Source: Ignavibacteria bacterium (GTDB taxonomy: Bacteria; Bacteroidota; Ignavibacteria; Ignavibacteriales; Ignavibacteriaceae). Taken from it: a stretch of 13,771 nt of DNA. The notes beneath the pieces were generated by a model that was not told the origin of the DNA, ran no database searches, and saw only the letters and a program-made list of their open reading frames with translations. Below are positions 1-9,174 of this stretch, in pieces; the first letter of the stretch is position 1; every line of letters starts with the position of its first letter. A program made the position numbers and the translations under genes. The stretch covers positions 1 to 13,771 of the forward strand of contig JAOTUT010000016.1 of assembly GCA_029863735.1 (NCBI GenBank), given 5' to 3'.

Positions 1-1166
1 ATGCTATCTCCGTAGCCAATACAATCCAGGTTAAACATTGCAACAACTTTTTCTGTATCAACCTTCATATTTTCAACAAAATATTTTGAGCCGTAAAGTC
101 CCTGCTCTTCACTGGCAAAAAGAACAAATAAAATGCTTCGTTTGGGTTTCATATTATCAAGTTTGAAAGCCTTTGCTAATTGAATAATTGCAGCAGAACC
201 GGAAGCATTGTCATTAGCTCCGGGAAACAACAAGCCTGCCTGCGAACCAACGTGATCAAGGTGTGCCCCTATGATTAAATATTCGTTCTTCAAGATTGAA
301 TCGCTTCCTGCAAGAAGACCAATGATATTCATAGTCTTTGCATTCTTTTCGTATTCAACTTGAACTTTTATCTCGGCCACATTTTCAGTTATAAAAGAGT
401 GCGTGGTTTTGTTTTCGTCTATTTTACTTTGACATTCCTTTATTGAAAACCCTGATCCGCTCAGAAGAACATTTGCTAACTCAATTGAAATCTGAAGTTG
501 TGGAAAATCCAAAAGTTGTTCTCCCTCTCCATGCATCACACTGCCGATTAACGGTTGTGGTTTTTCATCATTTGGTCGGGAAACAAAAAGAATTCCTTTT
601 GCACCATGTTCGAAAGCAATTATGGATTTTTCTCGCGGGTACTCCTGTCCCCACGATTCATCATTTCTTTTCCAGGAAGGATTTTGTTTAAAGACCAACA
701 TTATTTTGTCTTTAACATCTGTGTTTTCGTAGTCATCGTAACCGAGGTCTGGCCTTGAAATTCCATAACCGCAAAATGCAACTGGTAAAGTAATATTGCC
801 TGTGCCGGTAAATCCTCTAAATATAAAGTCCTTTCCGAGTTCGTATGAAACATTTTTTTGAGGTGCAATTATTTTAAAGACAACTGGTGTATCAATCTCG
901 TTATATTCAACATTTAAATATTGAAAATAATTTTCATCGCCAGCAGGTAACAATCTTATCTGTTCAAACCTTTCTGCAGCAAAATCAGCAGCTTTATTAT
1001 AACCCTCACTGCCTGAAAGTCTCCCATCAAATTCTTCAGAGCAAAGTGTTTCTACGGTTTGCATAAGACTTTTGCTGTTTATGCTTTCCAGCCCTGCGTT
1101 AGGAACTTGAGAAATAATGTTGTTGACGGTAAAAAGAATTGCTGTGAGGAAGAGAGTTGTTTTCAT
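1..1166 (-). CDS. Exported M28-family zinc aminopeptidase, 3' end outside window
   Basis: Probable secreted metallopeptidase that removes amino-terminal residues from peptides outside the cytoplasm. The frame is open from the ATG at 1166 to the window edge: 388 residues, with the C-terminus missing. Residues 1-19 (MKTTLFLTAILFTVNNIIS) look like a Sec signal peptide without a lipobox. The middle region, about 100-260, resembles a PA-type insert. The M28 catalytic block follows: GAHLDHVG with zinc ligand His302, PGANDNASG with bridging Asp319, SEEQGLYGSKY with catalytic Glu353 and ligand Glu354, and NLDCIGYGDS with ligand Asp381. The final His ligand would lie beyond the edge. The gene starts 65 bases past the gyrA terminator hairpin, so it probably has its own promoter, although I see no convincing one. 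Family assignment is firm; substrate is unknown. Confidence 0.9.
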   Translation of the reverse strand, partial: MKTTLFLTAILFTVNNIISQVPNAGLESINSKSLMQTVETLCSEEFDGRLSGSEGYNKAADFAAERFEQIRLLPAGDENYFQYLNVEYNEIDTPVVFKIIAPQKNVSYELGKDFIFRGFTGTGNITLPVAFCGYGISRPDLGYDDYENTDVKDKIMLVFKQNPSWKRNDESWGQEYPREKSIIAFEHGAKGILFVSRPNDEKPQPLIGSVMHGEGEQLLDFPQLQISIELANVLLSGSGFSIKECQSKIDENKTTHSFITENVAEIKVQVEYEKNAKTMNIIGLLAGSDSILKNEYLIIGAHLDHVGSQAGLLFPGANDNASGSAAIIQLAKAFKLDNMKPKRSILFVLFASEEQGLYGSKYFVENMKVDTEKVVAMFNLDCIGYGDS

Positions 1167-1230
1167 TTTGTTGAGTGGTTTTATTATTGTGTGATTACCG
1201 TTATTCCTTTGTCTTCTTTCTGTATAATAA

Positions 1231-1256
1231 AAAAGGGACTTGAGTATGTCCCTTTT
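1231..1256 (-). terminator. Rho-independent terminator after gyrA
   Basis: A perfect 9-bp stem (AAAAGGGAC at 1231-1239 pairing with GTCCCTTTT at 1248-1256) encloses an 8-base loop. Read on the minus strand it begins 20 bases past the gyrA stop codon, and the stem ends in six T residues followed by ATTAT. This fits an intrinsic terminator closing the dnaN-recF-gyrB-gyrA operon and separating it from the M28 peptidase gene. No gene on the plus strand leads into it. Confidence 0.85.
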
Positions 1257-1275
1257 AAAAGTGTTGCCTTTCGTA

Positions 1276-3726
1276 TTATTCTTCTTCCAAGCCGTTTTCT
1301 TCTTCGGGAACAACTTTAGCAATATCTGCAATTGAGTCCCCATCTTTTAACCTGATGACTCTAACGCCCTGGGTGGCTCTTCCCATTACGCGAATGTCTT
1401 TCATACTTTGTCTGATAACCATTCCTTTGGTTGAAATTATTACGAGCTCATCATTATCGTTCACTTCCATCATTGCTATCATTTTACCAATCTTATCGCT
1501 GGTTTTAACTGTTATCACACCCTTACCCCCGCGACGTGTAATTCTGTAATCATTTATATCCGATCTTTTTCCATACCCCTTTCCTGTAACAACCAGGACA
1601 CTCATTCCCTGGCGTTTAATAACGAGCAATCCAACGGCTTTATCGCCCTTGCCCAGACGCACTCCTCTTACTCCCGTTGCTGTTCTGCCCATATCGCGCG
1701 CATCTTTTTCATTAAATCTTACTGCAAAGCCGTTGCTTGTTCCAATCATTATATCATTAGTTCCTTCTGTCATTTTAACTTCTATCAATCTGTCATTCTT
1801 CTTCAGGTTGATAGCATTTATACCGCCCTTGCGAACATTACCATAGGCAGACAACGCTGTCTTTTTCACGGTTCCCTGCTCGGTTGCCATGATAAGATAT
1901 TTATCATCACTAAATTCTTTAACGGTTACAAATGCTGTTATAAGTTCCTCCTTGTCTTTCTGAAGCAGATTAAGAATAGATCTCCCCCTTGTAGCTCTTC
2001 CGCCTTCAGGAAGCTCATGGACTTTAAGCCAATAAACCTTTCCTTTATCAGTAAAGAAAAGAATATACTGGTGTGTTGAGGCAATAAACATATGTTCAAT
2101 AAAATCATCTTCTTTTGTACCTGCGCCGGTAACGCCTTTGCCACCTCTGCCTTGTTTCCTGTACCCGCTTACCGGGAACCTTTTTATAAAACCACCATGA
2201 GTAATTGTTACTACAACATCTTCTTCGGCAATGATATCTTCTAAAGAGAAGTCCTCATAATCATATACGATTTCTGTTCTTCTATCATCAGCATATTTTT
2301 TCTTTAGCTCAAGAAGTTCGTTTGTAATAATTATCTTTCTTTGATCTTCGCTCTTTAGAATACTTTTGAGCTTTTCTATAAGCTTAATCGTTTCTTTGTA
2401 TTCGTCCTCAATTTTTTGTCTCTCCAGGCCGGTTAAGCGCTGCAGTCTCATGTCAAGGATTGCCTTTGCCTGAATTTCACTTAGCTTGAATTTTTTCCTC
2501 AGGTTTTGCTTTGCAGTCTCAACATCTTTTGATTTTTTAATTGTCTGAATAACGGCATCAATGTTATCAAGAGCAATTATATATCCTTCGAGTATGTGTG
2601 CTCTTTTTTCTGCTGCATCAAGTTCAAACTTTGTTCTGCGTATCAATACGTCCATTCTGTGTTCCAGGAAATGCTGAAGCATCTCTTTCAGATTAAGAAC
2701 TTTTGGAACGCCTTTAACCAGCGCAAGCATTATCACACCAAACGTTGTTTGCATCTGTGTGTGAACAAAAAGCTGATTCAGCACAATCGGCGGCTGAGCA
2801 TCTTTCTTCAGCTCGATTACTACTCTTAAACCATCTCTGTCCGATTCATCCCTAATATTACTTATGTCGCCTATCTTTCCGGCGCGAACAAGATCGGCTA
2901 TTTTTTCAATAAGATTTGCTTTGTTAACCTGGTAGGGAAGTTCTGTAATAATTATGTGTTCCCGACCATTTTTTTGTGTCTCGATGTTTGCTTTTGCACG
3001 AACGATTATTCTTCCTCTTCCTGTGAGGAATGCATCTTTAACTCCGGCGTACCCATAAATAATCCCCGCTGTTGGAAAATCCGGAGCGATGATATTTTTC
3101 ATCAGTTTTTCTATTGTTATGGCCGGATTTTTAATGAGGTTAATCAATCCATCTACAACTTCGCCAAGATTGTGCGGGGGAATGTTCGTTGCCATTCCAA
3201 CAGCTATTCCGCTTGATCCGTTAATCAATAGATTGGGCAAGTAGGAGGGCATCACTGTTGGTTCCTGCAAAGAGTCGTCGAAGTTCGGAATAAAGTCAAC
3301 TGTGTTTTTATCAAGATCTCGAAGCATTTCTTCAGAGATTCGAGCAAGTCTTGCTTCTGTGTATCTCATTGCCGCTGGCGAATCACCATCAACCGAACCG
3401 AAATTACCCTGGCCATCAACAAGAGGATAGCGTAAAGAAAAATCCTGTACCATCCTCACCATTGAATCATAAACTGCTGTGTCGCCGTGGGGATGATATT
3501 TACCGAGCACTTCACCCACAATTCTTGCTGACTTTTTGTAGGGCTTGTTATGAGCCATACCAAGATCGTGCATACCGTAAAGTACTCTACGATGAACAGG
3601 TTTCAGTCCGTCTCTTACGTCAGGTAATGCGCGTGCAACGATTACAGACATTGCGTAATCTATGTAAGAGGATTTCATTTCCTCTTCAAGTGTAATGGGT
3701 ATTATTTTTTCAAAAATTGTTGCCAT
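1276..3726 (-). CDS. gyrA: DNA gyrase subunit A
   Basis: Breakage-reunion subunit of the type IIA topoisomerase gyrase, which with GyrB introduces negative supercoils using ATP. It has 816 residues, in the normal range. The N-terminal catalytic core (about 1-520) carries [10 protein letters not shown] with active-site Tyr122 and the quinolone-pocket stretch [11 protein letters not shown], with Thr83 and Asp87 in E. coli numbering. The C-terminal beta-pinwheel starts with a GyrA-box-like QGRGGKG at 525-531, which separates gyrase from topoisomerase IV ParC. Degenerate blade repeats follow ([25 protein letters not shown]). The tail is acidic (EEENGLEEE). The ATG at 3726 lies 29 bases after the gyrB stop with only a weak ribosome-binding site, so co-transcription with gyrB is likely. 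Transcription should end at the hairpin at 1231-1256. Confidence 0.98.
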   Translation of the reverse strand: MATIFEKIIPITLEEEMKSSYIDYAMSVIVARALPDVRDGLKPVHRRVLYGMHDLGMAHNKPYKKSARIVGEVLGKYHPHGDTAVYDSMVRMVQDFSLRYPLVDGQGNFGSVDGDSPAAMRYTEARLARISEEMLRDLDKNTVDFIPNFDDSLQEPTVMPSYLPNLLINGSSGIAVGMATNIPPHNLGEVVDGLINLIKNPAITIEKLMKNIIAPDFPTAGIIYGYAGVKDAFLTGRGRIIVRAKANIETQKNGREHIIITELPYQVNKANLIEKIADLVRAGKIGDISNIRDESDRDGLRVVIELKKDAQPPIVLNQLFVHTQMQTTFGVIMLALVKGVPKVLNLKEMLQHFLEHRMDVLIRRTKFELDAAEKRAHILEGYIIALDNIDAVIQTIKKSKDVETAKQNLRKKFKLSEIQAKAILDMRLQRLTGLERQKIEDEYKETIKLIEKLKSILKSEDQRKIIITNELLELKKKYADDRRTEIVYDYEDFSLEDIIAEEDVVVTITHGGFIKRFPVSGYRKQGRGGKGVTGAGTKEDDFIEHMFIASTHQYILFFTDKGKVYWLKVHELPEGGRATRGRSILNLLQKDKEELITAFVTVKEFSDDKYLIMATEQGTVKKTALSAYGNVRKGGINAINLKKNDRLIEVKMTEGTNDIMIGTSNGFAVRFNEKDARDMGRTATGVRGVRLGKGDKAVGLLVIKRQGMSVLVVTGKGYGKRSDINDYRITRRGGKGVITVKTSDKIGKMIAMMEVNDNDELVIISTKGMVIRQSMKDIRVMGRATQGVRVIRLKDGDSIADIAKVVPEEENGLEEE

Positions 3727-3755
3727 CTTTAAATCATTTTAATGTGTTAGAAATA

Positions 3756-5750
<1,995 letters not shown>

Positions 5751-6038
5751 TTATCCAATAAATCTTATTTGATTAATTCTTTTTTCCTTAAAGAACGAGT
5801 TTACTTTTTCTATCATCTCGGTTTCCATAAACTTAAGTTCGTTTCTCCATGAAGGATTTTCAACTTTAATCTTTAATACTTTTTTCTCACATTGCAGCGG
5901 TATTGCTATTTTTTCAAGATTAGAAAATATTTCATAAAAGTGCACAATAACGTCTGCCGATTCAACTATTTCTCGCATGCCAGAAAAAGATCTTTCTTTT
6001 TTAAACACTTCCTTTAAACTTTTAAAGCTGCTATGCAT
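5751..6038 (-). CDS. DUF721 / DciA-like protein, possible helicase-loading factor
   Basis: Small basic protein of about 95 residues that I assign to DUF721. The C-terminal half has the family pattern: alternating hydrophobic strands (KVLKIKVENPSW), then RNELKFMETEMIEKVNSFF and a final strand (INQIRFIG). DUF721 includes DciA, which assists loading of the replicative DnaB helicase in many bacteria without DnaC or DnaI, so such a role is plausible but inferred. The N-terminal half is divergent and lacks the usual conserved Trp. I chose the ATG at 6038, which overlaps the recF stop by 8 bases (ATGCATAG) and suggests translational coupling. An in-frame GTG at 6050 would add four residues (MKLH). 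gyrB starts 3 bases after its stop. This gene commonly sits beside recF or gyrB near the origin. Confidence 0.8.
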   Translation of the reverse strand: MHSSFKSLKEVFKKERSFSGMREIVESADVIVHFYEIFSNLEKIAIPLQCEKKVLKIKVENPSWRNELKFMETEMIEKVNSFFKEKRINQIRFIG

Positions 6039-7143
6039 ATGTAACTTCACTGTTTACAGATAATGTTATAACCTTATCTTCTTTTCCGATTTTTAAAAAC
6101 GAAATATTTCCAAAGTCAGTTAGGGTGATTATGGCCTGACCAACTGTGGAAAGACACTTACTTATTGCCTTGGCTCGTACAGAATCAAGCTCACCAAAAA
6201 CATCGTCAAGCAAAAACAGGGGTGGGTTTCCCTTCTTATCTTTCAGATAAAAAAATTCTGCAAATCTTAACATTGTTTGAAATGTTTTGTGCTGCCCTTG
6301 CGATCCATAACTTTTCAAGCTTATTCCATTAATATTAAAAATAAAGTCGTCTTTGTGAGGTCCAACAAGGTTGATGCCTCTCCTTATTTCATCTTCTGTT
6401 CTTTGATAAAGCAACTGCTCAAAACAAGCTTCCAGATTTTGAGAACATTTGTCTTCTAAGAAATAATAATAAACACCCGGCACTTCTTTATCTGAAAGAA
6501 TGCTATGATACGACTCTCTGATATAAACTTCAAACTCTGCTATAAAGTTTGCTCTGTGCTTTATTATTTCTACACCCGAGCTAACCAGTTTTTCGTTCCA
6601 GGCATCAAACTCTCCATCTTTTTTATAATTATTTTCTTTGATTCTATTTAAAAGAGCTGCTCTTTGTTTTAGTATCCTGTTGTATTCAATCAAAAGATTT
6701 AAATATGTTTTGCTTGCCTGCGAAATCACCGAATCTATAAATCTTCTTCTGTTTGCCGGATAACCCTGTGTAATTGTGTGGTCTGCCGGAGAAAGCAAAA
6801 CTACGGGGAATTTTCCTATTACATCCGAAAATTTATTAATCTGTTTGTTGTTTAATATATATGTCTTTTTATTCTCTGTGCTTGAGTAATTTACTTGAAC
6901 GACGTCGTTGGTCAATCCCTCAAAGCTACCCTGAATGCTGAAATCGTTTTCTCCTAATTTAACTACCTCTGAGTCTGATGATGTTACACAGCTCTTTGTG
7001 TTTGAAAGGTAGTAGATCGCTTCCAGAACCGAGGTTTTACCAACACCATTGCCGCCAATTATAAAATTTATTTTATCAGTAAAATCAATTCGGCTGTCAG
7101 AGTGTTTTCTAATGTTTCTCAGGTTAATTGAAGATAGGAACAT
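6031..7143 (-). CDS. recF: DNA replication and repair ATPase RecF
   Basis: SMC-like ABC ATPase that binds gapped DNA and, with RecO and RecR, helps load RecA at stalled or damaged forks. It has 370 residues, typical for the family. Walker A is GGNGVGKT at 30-37 (Lys36). The ABC signature is SQGQHKT at 281-287, and Walker B with the catalytic acid is FLLDDVFGELD (Asp313, Asp314, Glu318). The middle region, about 100-240, is the usual alpha-helical lobe II, without the long coiled coil of SMC or RecN. NLRNIRKHSDSRIDF is a recognisable N-terminal family pattern. The ATG lies one base after the dnaN stop and has no clear ribosome-binding site, so translation probably depends on termination of dnaN. 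Its end overlaps the DUF721 start. Confidence 0.97.
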   Translation of the reverse strand: MFLSSINLRNIRKHSDSRIDFTDKINFIIGGNGVGKTSVLEAIYYLSNTKSCVTSSDSEVVKLGENDFSIQGSFEGLTNDVVQVNYSSTENKKTYILNNKQINKFSDVIGKFPVVLLSPADHTITQGYPANRRRFIDSVISQASKTYLNLLIEYNRILKQRAALLNRIKENNYKKDGEFDAWNEKLVSSGVEIIKHRANFIAEFEVYIRESYHSILSDKEVPGVYYYFLEDKCSQNLEACFEQLLYQRTEDEIRRGINLVGPHKDDFIFNINGISLKSYGSQGQHKTFQTMLRFAEFFYLKDKKGNPPLFLLDDVFGELDSVRAKAISKCLSTVGQAIITLTDFGNISFLKIGKEDKVITLSVNSEVTYA

Positions 7144-7144
7144 T

Positions 7145-8254
7145 TTAATTATTTAGTCGAACCGGCATTAGAAGAAGCATTAGATCTTCTCCCTCCTGTT
7201 TCTTACCGGGCTCTATTATACAAGCCTTTGTTGGGGAGTGGAGTTTAAATAAAACTTCTTCGTCATCTACATGGGTTAAAATGTCATTTACATATTGAGT
7301 GTTGAATCCTATATCCATTTGTTCACCACTATACTCACAGGAAATGTTTTCAACGGCGTTGGAACCCTGGTCAACATCTTCTGCAGATACAACAATATTA
7401 TTCTTAGTAATAGAAAATTTAACCTGCTTGGAGCTTGTTGATGAAAAGAGCATCATTCTCTTAATTGAGGATACAAGATCGTGACGTTTTACTTTAAGTA
7501 GATTTTCATTTTCCAGAGGAATAACACTACTATATGCTGGATATTTTTCAGCAATTAGCCTCGAGCTGAATTCAACATCTCCAATAATAAAAGAGATATG
7601 AGATTTTCCAAGAAAAATTTTTATGTCTGTTTCACCTAAAAGTTTTGAGAGCACAGAAATGGCTCTTTCAGGAACAATATACTGTTCTTCTATTCCACTC
7701 TTAACATTTTTATAAAGTAAACGAACAAGTCTATGTCCATCAGTTGTAACAAATTTTAAACCGTCTGAGGTAAACTCTAACAGAGTTCCCGTCATCGCAG
7801 GTCTCATATCCTCTTTGCTCATTGCAAATGCTGTCTGATCAATTGCTCTCTTTAAATCTTTACCACTAAGAACGATCTCTTTATTTTTAGACACGGTGGG
7901 TGATTCCGGAAAATCTTCAGAAGGAGAAAAACTGATATTGTAAACACCATTATCAGTTGTGAGCTTCAATTTACTATTACTATCAACACTGAAGTTTATT
8001 TGAACATCATCCATAGATCTTACAATATCATACATAAGTCGCGCAGGAACAACTATGCTCATGTTCTCATTAGCAGCAACATTAATTGATGACTTCAGGG
8101 AAATTTCCAGGTCCGTTGCATAAATAATTAGCAAACCACCGTTAATTTCAAAGAGAAAATTCTCCAAAATTGGCATTGGTGTTCTTGCAGGTACAGCAGG
8201 AATTGTTTTAGAAAGTGTCTTTTCTAGTATTTTACTGTTTACTTTGAATTCCAT
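7145..8254 (-). CDS. dnaN: DNA polymerase III beta subunit, sliding clamp
   Basis: Ring-forming processivity clamp that tethers DNA polymerase III, and repair partners, to DNA. It has 369 residues, the usual length, divided into three clamp folds of about 120 residues each. Family hallmarks are the N-terminal MEFKV opening, IPAVPARTPMPILENFLFE, ATDLEISL, AMSKEDMRPAMTGTLLEF, VTTDGHRLVRL and the C-terminal LMPVRLNN, which forms part of the peptide-binding cleft. A good AGGAG ribosome-binding site (8263-8267) sits 8 bases before the ATG, one of the few strong ones here. A likely promoter lies just upstream (8279-8309), so dnaN probably starts an operon running through recF, DUF721, gyrB and gyrA. 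Unusually, a lipoprotein gene separates it from dnaA. Confidence 0.98.
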   Translation of the reverse strand: MEFKVNSKILEKTLSKTIPAVPARTPMPILENFLFEINGGLLIIYATDLEISLKSSINVAANENMSIVVPARLMYDIVRSMDDVQINFSVDSNSKLKLTTDNGVYNISFSPSEDFPESPTVSKNKEIVLSGKDLKRAIDQTAFAMSKEDMRPAMTGTLLEFTSDGLKFVTTDGHRLVRLLYKNVKSGIEEQYIVPERAISVLSKLLGETDIKIFLGKSHISFIIGDVEFSSRLIAEKYPAYSSVIPLENENLLKVKRHDLVSSIKRMMLFSSTSSKQVKFSITKNNIVVSAEDVDQGSNAVENISCEYSGEQMDIGFNTQYVNDILTHVDDEEVLFKLHSPTKACIIEPGKKQEGEDLMLLLMPVRLNN

Positions 8255-8278
8255 TAATTGGTCTCCTATTAAAGCACA

Positions 8279-8309
8279 GAAAAATACTAAAAAACGTATG
8301 TAATAACAA
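8279..8309 (-). promoter_or_regulatory. Probable dnaN promoter, FCB-type
   Basis: On the minus strand a TTG (8309-8307), a 20-base spacer and TATTTTTC (8286-8279) match the Bacteroidota-type -33 TTG / -7 TAnnTTTG pattern with one mismatch in the final base. Transcription would start near 8272, leaving a leader of about 17 bases that contains AGGAG before the dnaN ATG. The spacing is the same as in the rpmH promoter, which strengthens both. Confidence 0.5.
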
Positions 8310-8313
8310 CGAT

Positions 8314-8338
8314 TTTAAGGTTATAAGTTAACCTTAAA
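8314..8338. repeat. 10-bp inverted repeat upstream of dnaN
   Basis: TTTAAGGTTA (8314-8323) and TAACCTTAAA (8329-8338) are perfect reverse complements around a 5-base spacer. The repeat starts 5 bases upstream of the -33 TTG of the proposed dnaN promoter and 53 bases past the lipoprotein stop codon. No T-tract follows on either strand, so an operator is a better reading than an efficient terminator, although a weak terminator for the lipoprotein gene is possible. Confidence 0.55.
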
Positions 8339-8390
8339 GAGCAAAAAATCTACGAAGGAACCGATGTTAAATTTTTTCAGCAAGAGTAGA

Positions 8391-8798
8391 TTATGGACCT
8401 AGCGGATTACCGAGAATTCCGTCTTCTGAAAGATTGTTGGAAGTAGTAATACTTGCAGAAATAGAATAAATACCCTCGATAAATACACTTGCATAAATAA
8501 CTAATACTTTGGTGCCAGCATTCAGCACAAAGGTACCTGATAATTCTTCACCAGCATCATATGAAGTTGTGCCAGCTGGTAGTTCAAATACAGTTTCATA
8601 TTCATATTCCCCCTCCAAAATATTTGTTAATTCAACAGTTGCTCCTGAAGGTACGTCTGTTTCAGTGCCTCTAAAGTTAACCTTAACATCACCGGAAGCT
8701 AGATTTGTGAATGTTATTGAGTTTATTGGATTATCTGAGCAACTAAGTAAGCCAACAGATAATATTATCAGGAAAAAATAGATAGCTTTTTGTCTCAT
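8391..8798 (-). CDS. Small putative lipoprotein of unknown function
   Basis: I do not recognise this 135-residue protein. The N-terminus is a lipoprotein signal: MRQK, a hydrophobic run (AIYFFLIILSVG) and a lipobox LLSC with lipidated Cys20. Ser21-Asp22 follow, so sorting by the +2 rule of enterobacteria is uncertain here. The mature part (about 115 residues) is rich in Thr, Ser, Gly, Glu and Val and looks all-beta, with short alternating strands (VKVNFRGTE, ATVELTNILEGEYEYETVFELPAG, GTFVLNAGTKVLVIYASVF) like a small Ig-like or carrier domain. It has no cysteine apart from the lipid anchor, and no catalytic motif is visible. The gene is transcribed with dnaA and dnaN and lies between them, 376 bases after dnaA and 136 before dnaN. 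Codon use and base composition look like the neighbours. Confidence 0.8.
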   Translation of the reverse strand: MRQKAIYFFLIILSVGLLSCSDNPINSITFTNLASGDVKVNFRGTETDVPSGATVELTNILEGEYEYETVFELPAGTTSYDAGEELSGTFVLNAGTKVLVIYASVFIEGIYSISASITTSNNLSEDGILGNPLGP

Positions 8799-8909
8799 AA
8801 CTCAACTCTGAATTGTTATTTAATTTTTAATGGATTATTAAATCAAAAAATAGACCATAATTGCCACTAGATTAAATAAAAGATATATGGAATAATTAAG
8901 TAAAAACTG

Positions 8910-8965
8910 CTAATAGTAACACACTAATTAAATATATTATCTATTTTTTTACTTACTAATAGTAA
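8910..8965. repeat. Two direct copies of CTAATAGTAA
   Basis: Exact 10-base copies lie at 8910-8919 and 8956-8965, with starts 46 bases apart. The second copy forms a small palindrome (TTACTA-A-TAGTAA, 8953-8965). Each contains the triplets TAA-TAG-TAA, which resemble DnaA-trio steps. In such AT-rich DNA short repeats arise readily, so significance is modest. Confidence 0.4.
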
Positions 8966-9037
8966 TTATTACCATGTTAGTATGTTAATTATACAATAAA
9001 ACTTTACACCAAAGGCACTTACAGCATCATAAGATTT

Positions 9038-9057
9038 GATATGTTGTGCAACATATC
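9038..9057. repeat. 20-base palindrome with 9-bp arms
   Basis: GATATGTTG (9038-9046) and CAACATATC (9049-9057) are perfect reverse complements around TG. No T-run follows on either strand, so it does not look like an intrinsic terminator. The compact two-fold symmetry suits a dimeric DNA-binding protein. It lies 117 bases past the dnaA stop codon, and 239 bases upstream of the lipoprotein start codon. Confidence 0.6.
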
Positions 9058-9084
9058 TTAATAAGTGTATTGTAATAATTTTGC

Positions 9085-9142
9085 TGTTAATAAATCAAAC
9101 TTATAAACAAATAGATTTTTATTTAATAACTAGTTATTAACA
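9085..9142. promoter_or_regulatory. Cluster of three TTATNAACA motifs, possible DnaA sites
   Basis: TTATTAACA occurs on the minus strand at 9085-9093 and on the plus strand at 9134-9142, and TTATAAACA on the plus strand at 9101-9109. They differ from the consensus DnaA box TTATCCACA at two positions. Two similar motifs lie on the other side of dnaA (10673-10681, 10825-10833). Three copies in 58 bases is more than I expect from composition alone, but the region is so AT-rich that binding must be tested. Confidence 0.35.
9123..9140. repeat. 18-bp perfect palindrome
   Basis: TTAATAAC (9123-9130) is followed by TA and its exact complement GTTATTAA (9133-9140), giving a perfect palindrome with ACTAGT at the centre. 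It begins 35 bases past the dnaA stop codon. No poly-T follows on the minus strand, so it is at best a weak dnaA terminator. The right arm overlaps one TTATNAACA motif. Confidence 0.55.
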
Positions 9143-9174
9143 TTATAAAAAAGTATAAGAACACGGGAAATAAC

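Larger units (their letters stand above)
8799..9174. other. Very AT-rich gap between lipoprotein gene and dnaA
   Basis: No coding region is supported here. By hand count 72 of the 350 bases at 8821-9170 are G or C, about 79% AT, versus roughly 31% GC in the dnaA-rpmH gap. The gap holds a 20-base palindrome (9038-9057), an 18-base perfect palindrome (9123-9140), two copies of CTAATAGTAA and three TTATNAACA motifs near the dnaA end. It must carry the 3' end of the dnaA transcript and probably the promoter of the lipoprotein gene, though I cannot fix either. An unwinding element or a second part of a bipartite origin is possible but unproven. Confidence 0.6.

Noticed and set aside
443..758. Plus-strand open frames opposite the M28 peptidase gene and similar ones opposite gyrA, gyrB, recF, dnaN, dnaA, rnpA and yidC
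   Set aside because: They lie within strongly recognised genes on the other strand, have no family features or ribosome-binding sites, and are shadows.
8844..8852. TATTTTTTG on the minus strand as the lipoprotein promoter
   Set aside because: It has one base too many for TAnnTTTG and no TTG at the expected distance, so I cannot place the promoter.
9076..9083. TAATTTTG on the plus strand as a promoter reading antisense into dnaA
   Set aside because: No TTG lies at 19-21 bases upstream and no gene follows in that direction.
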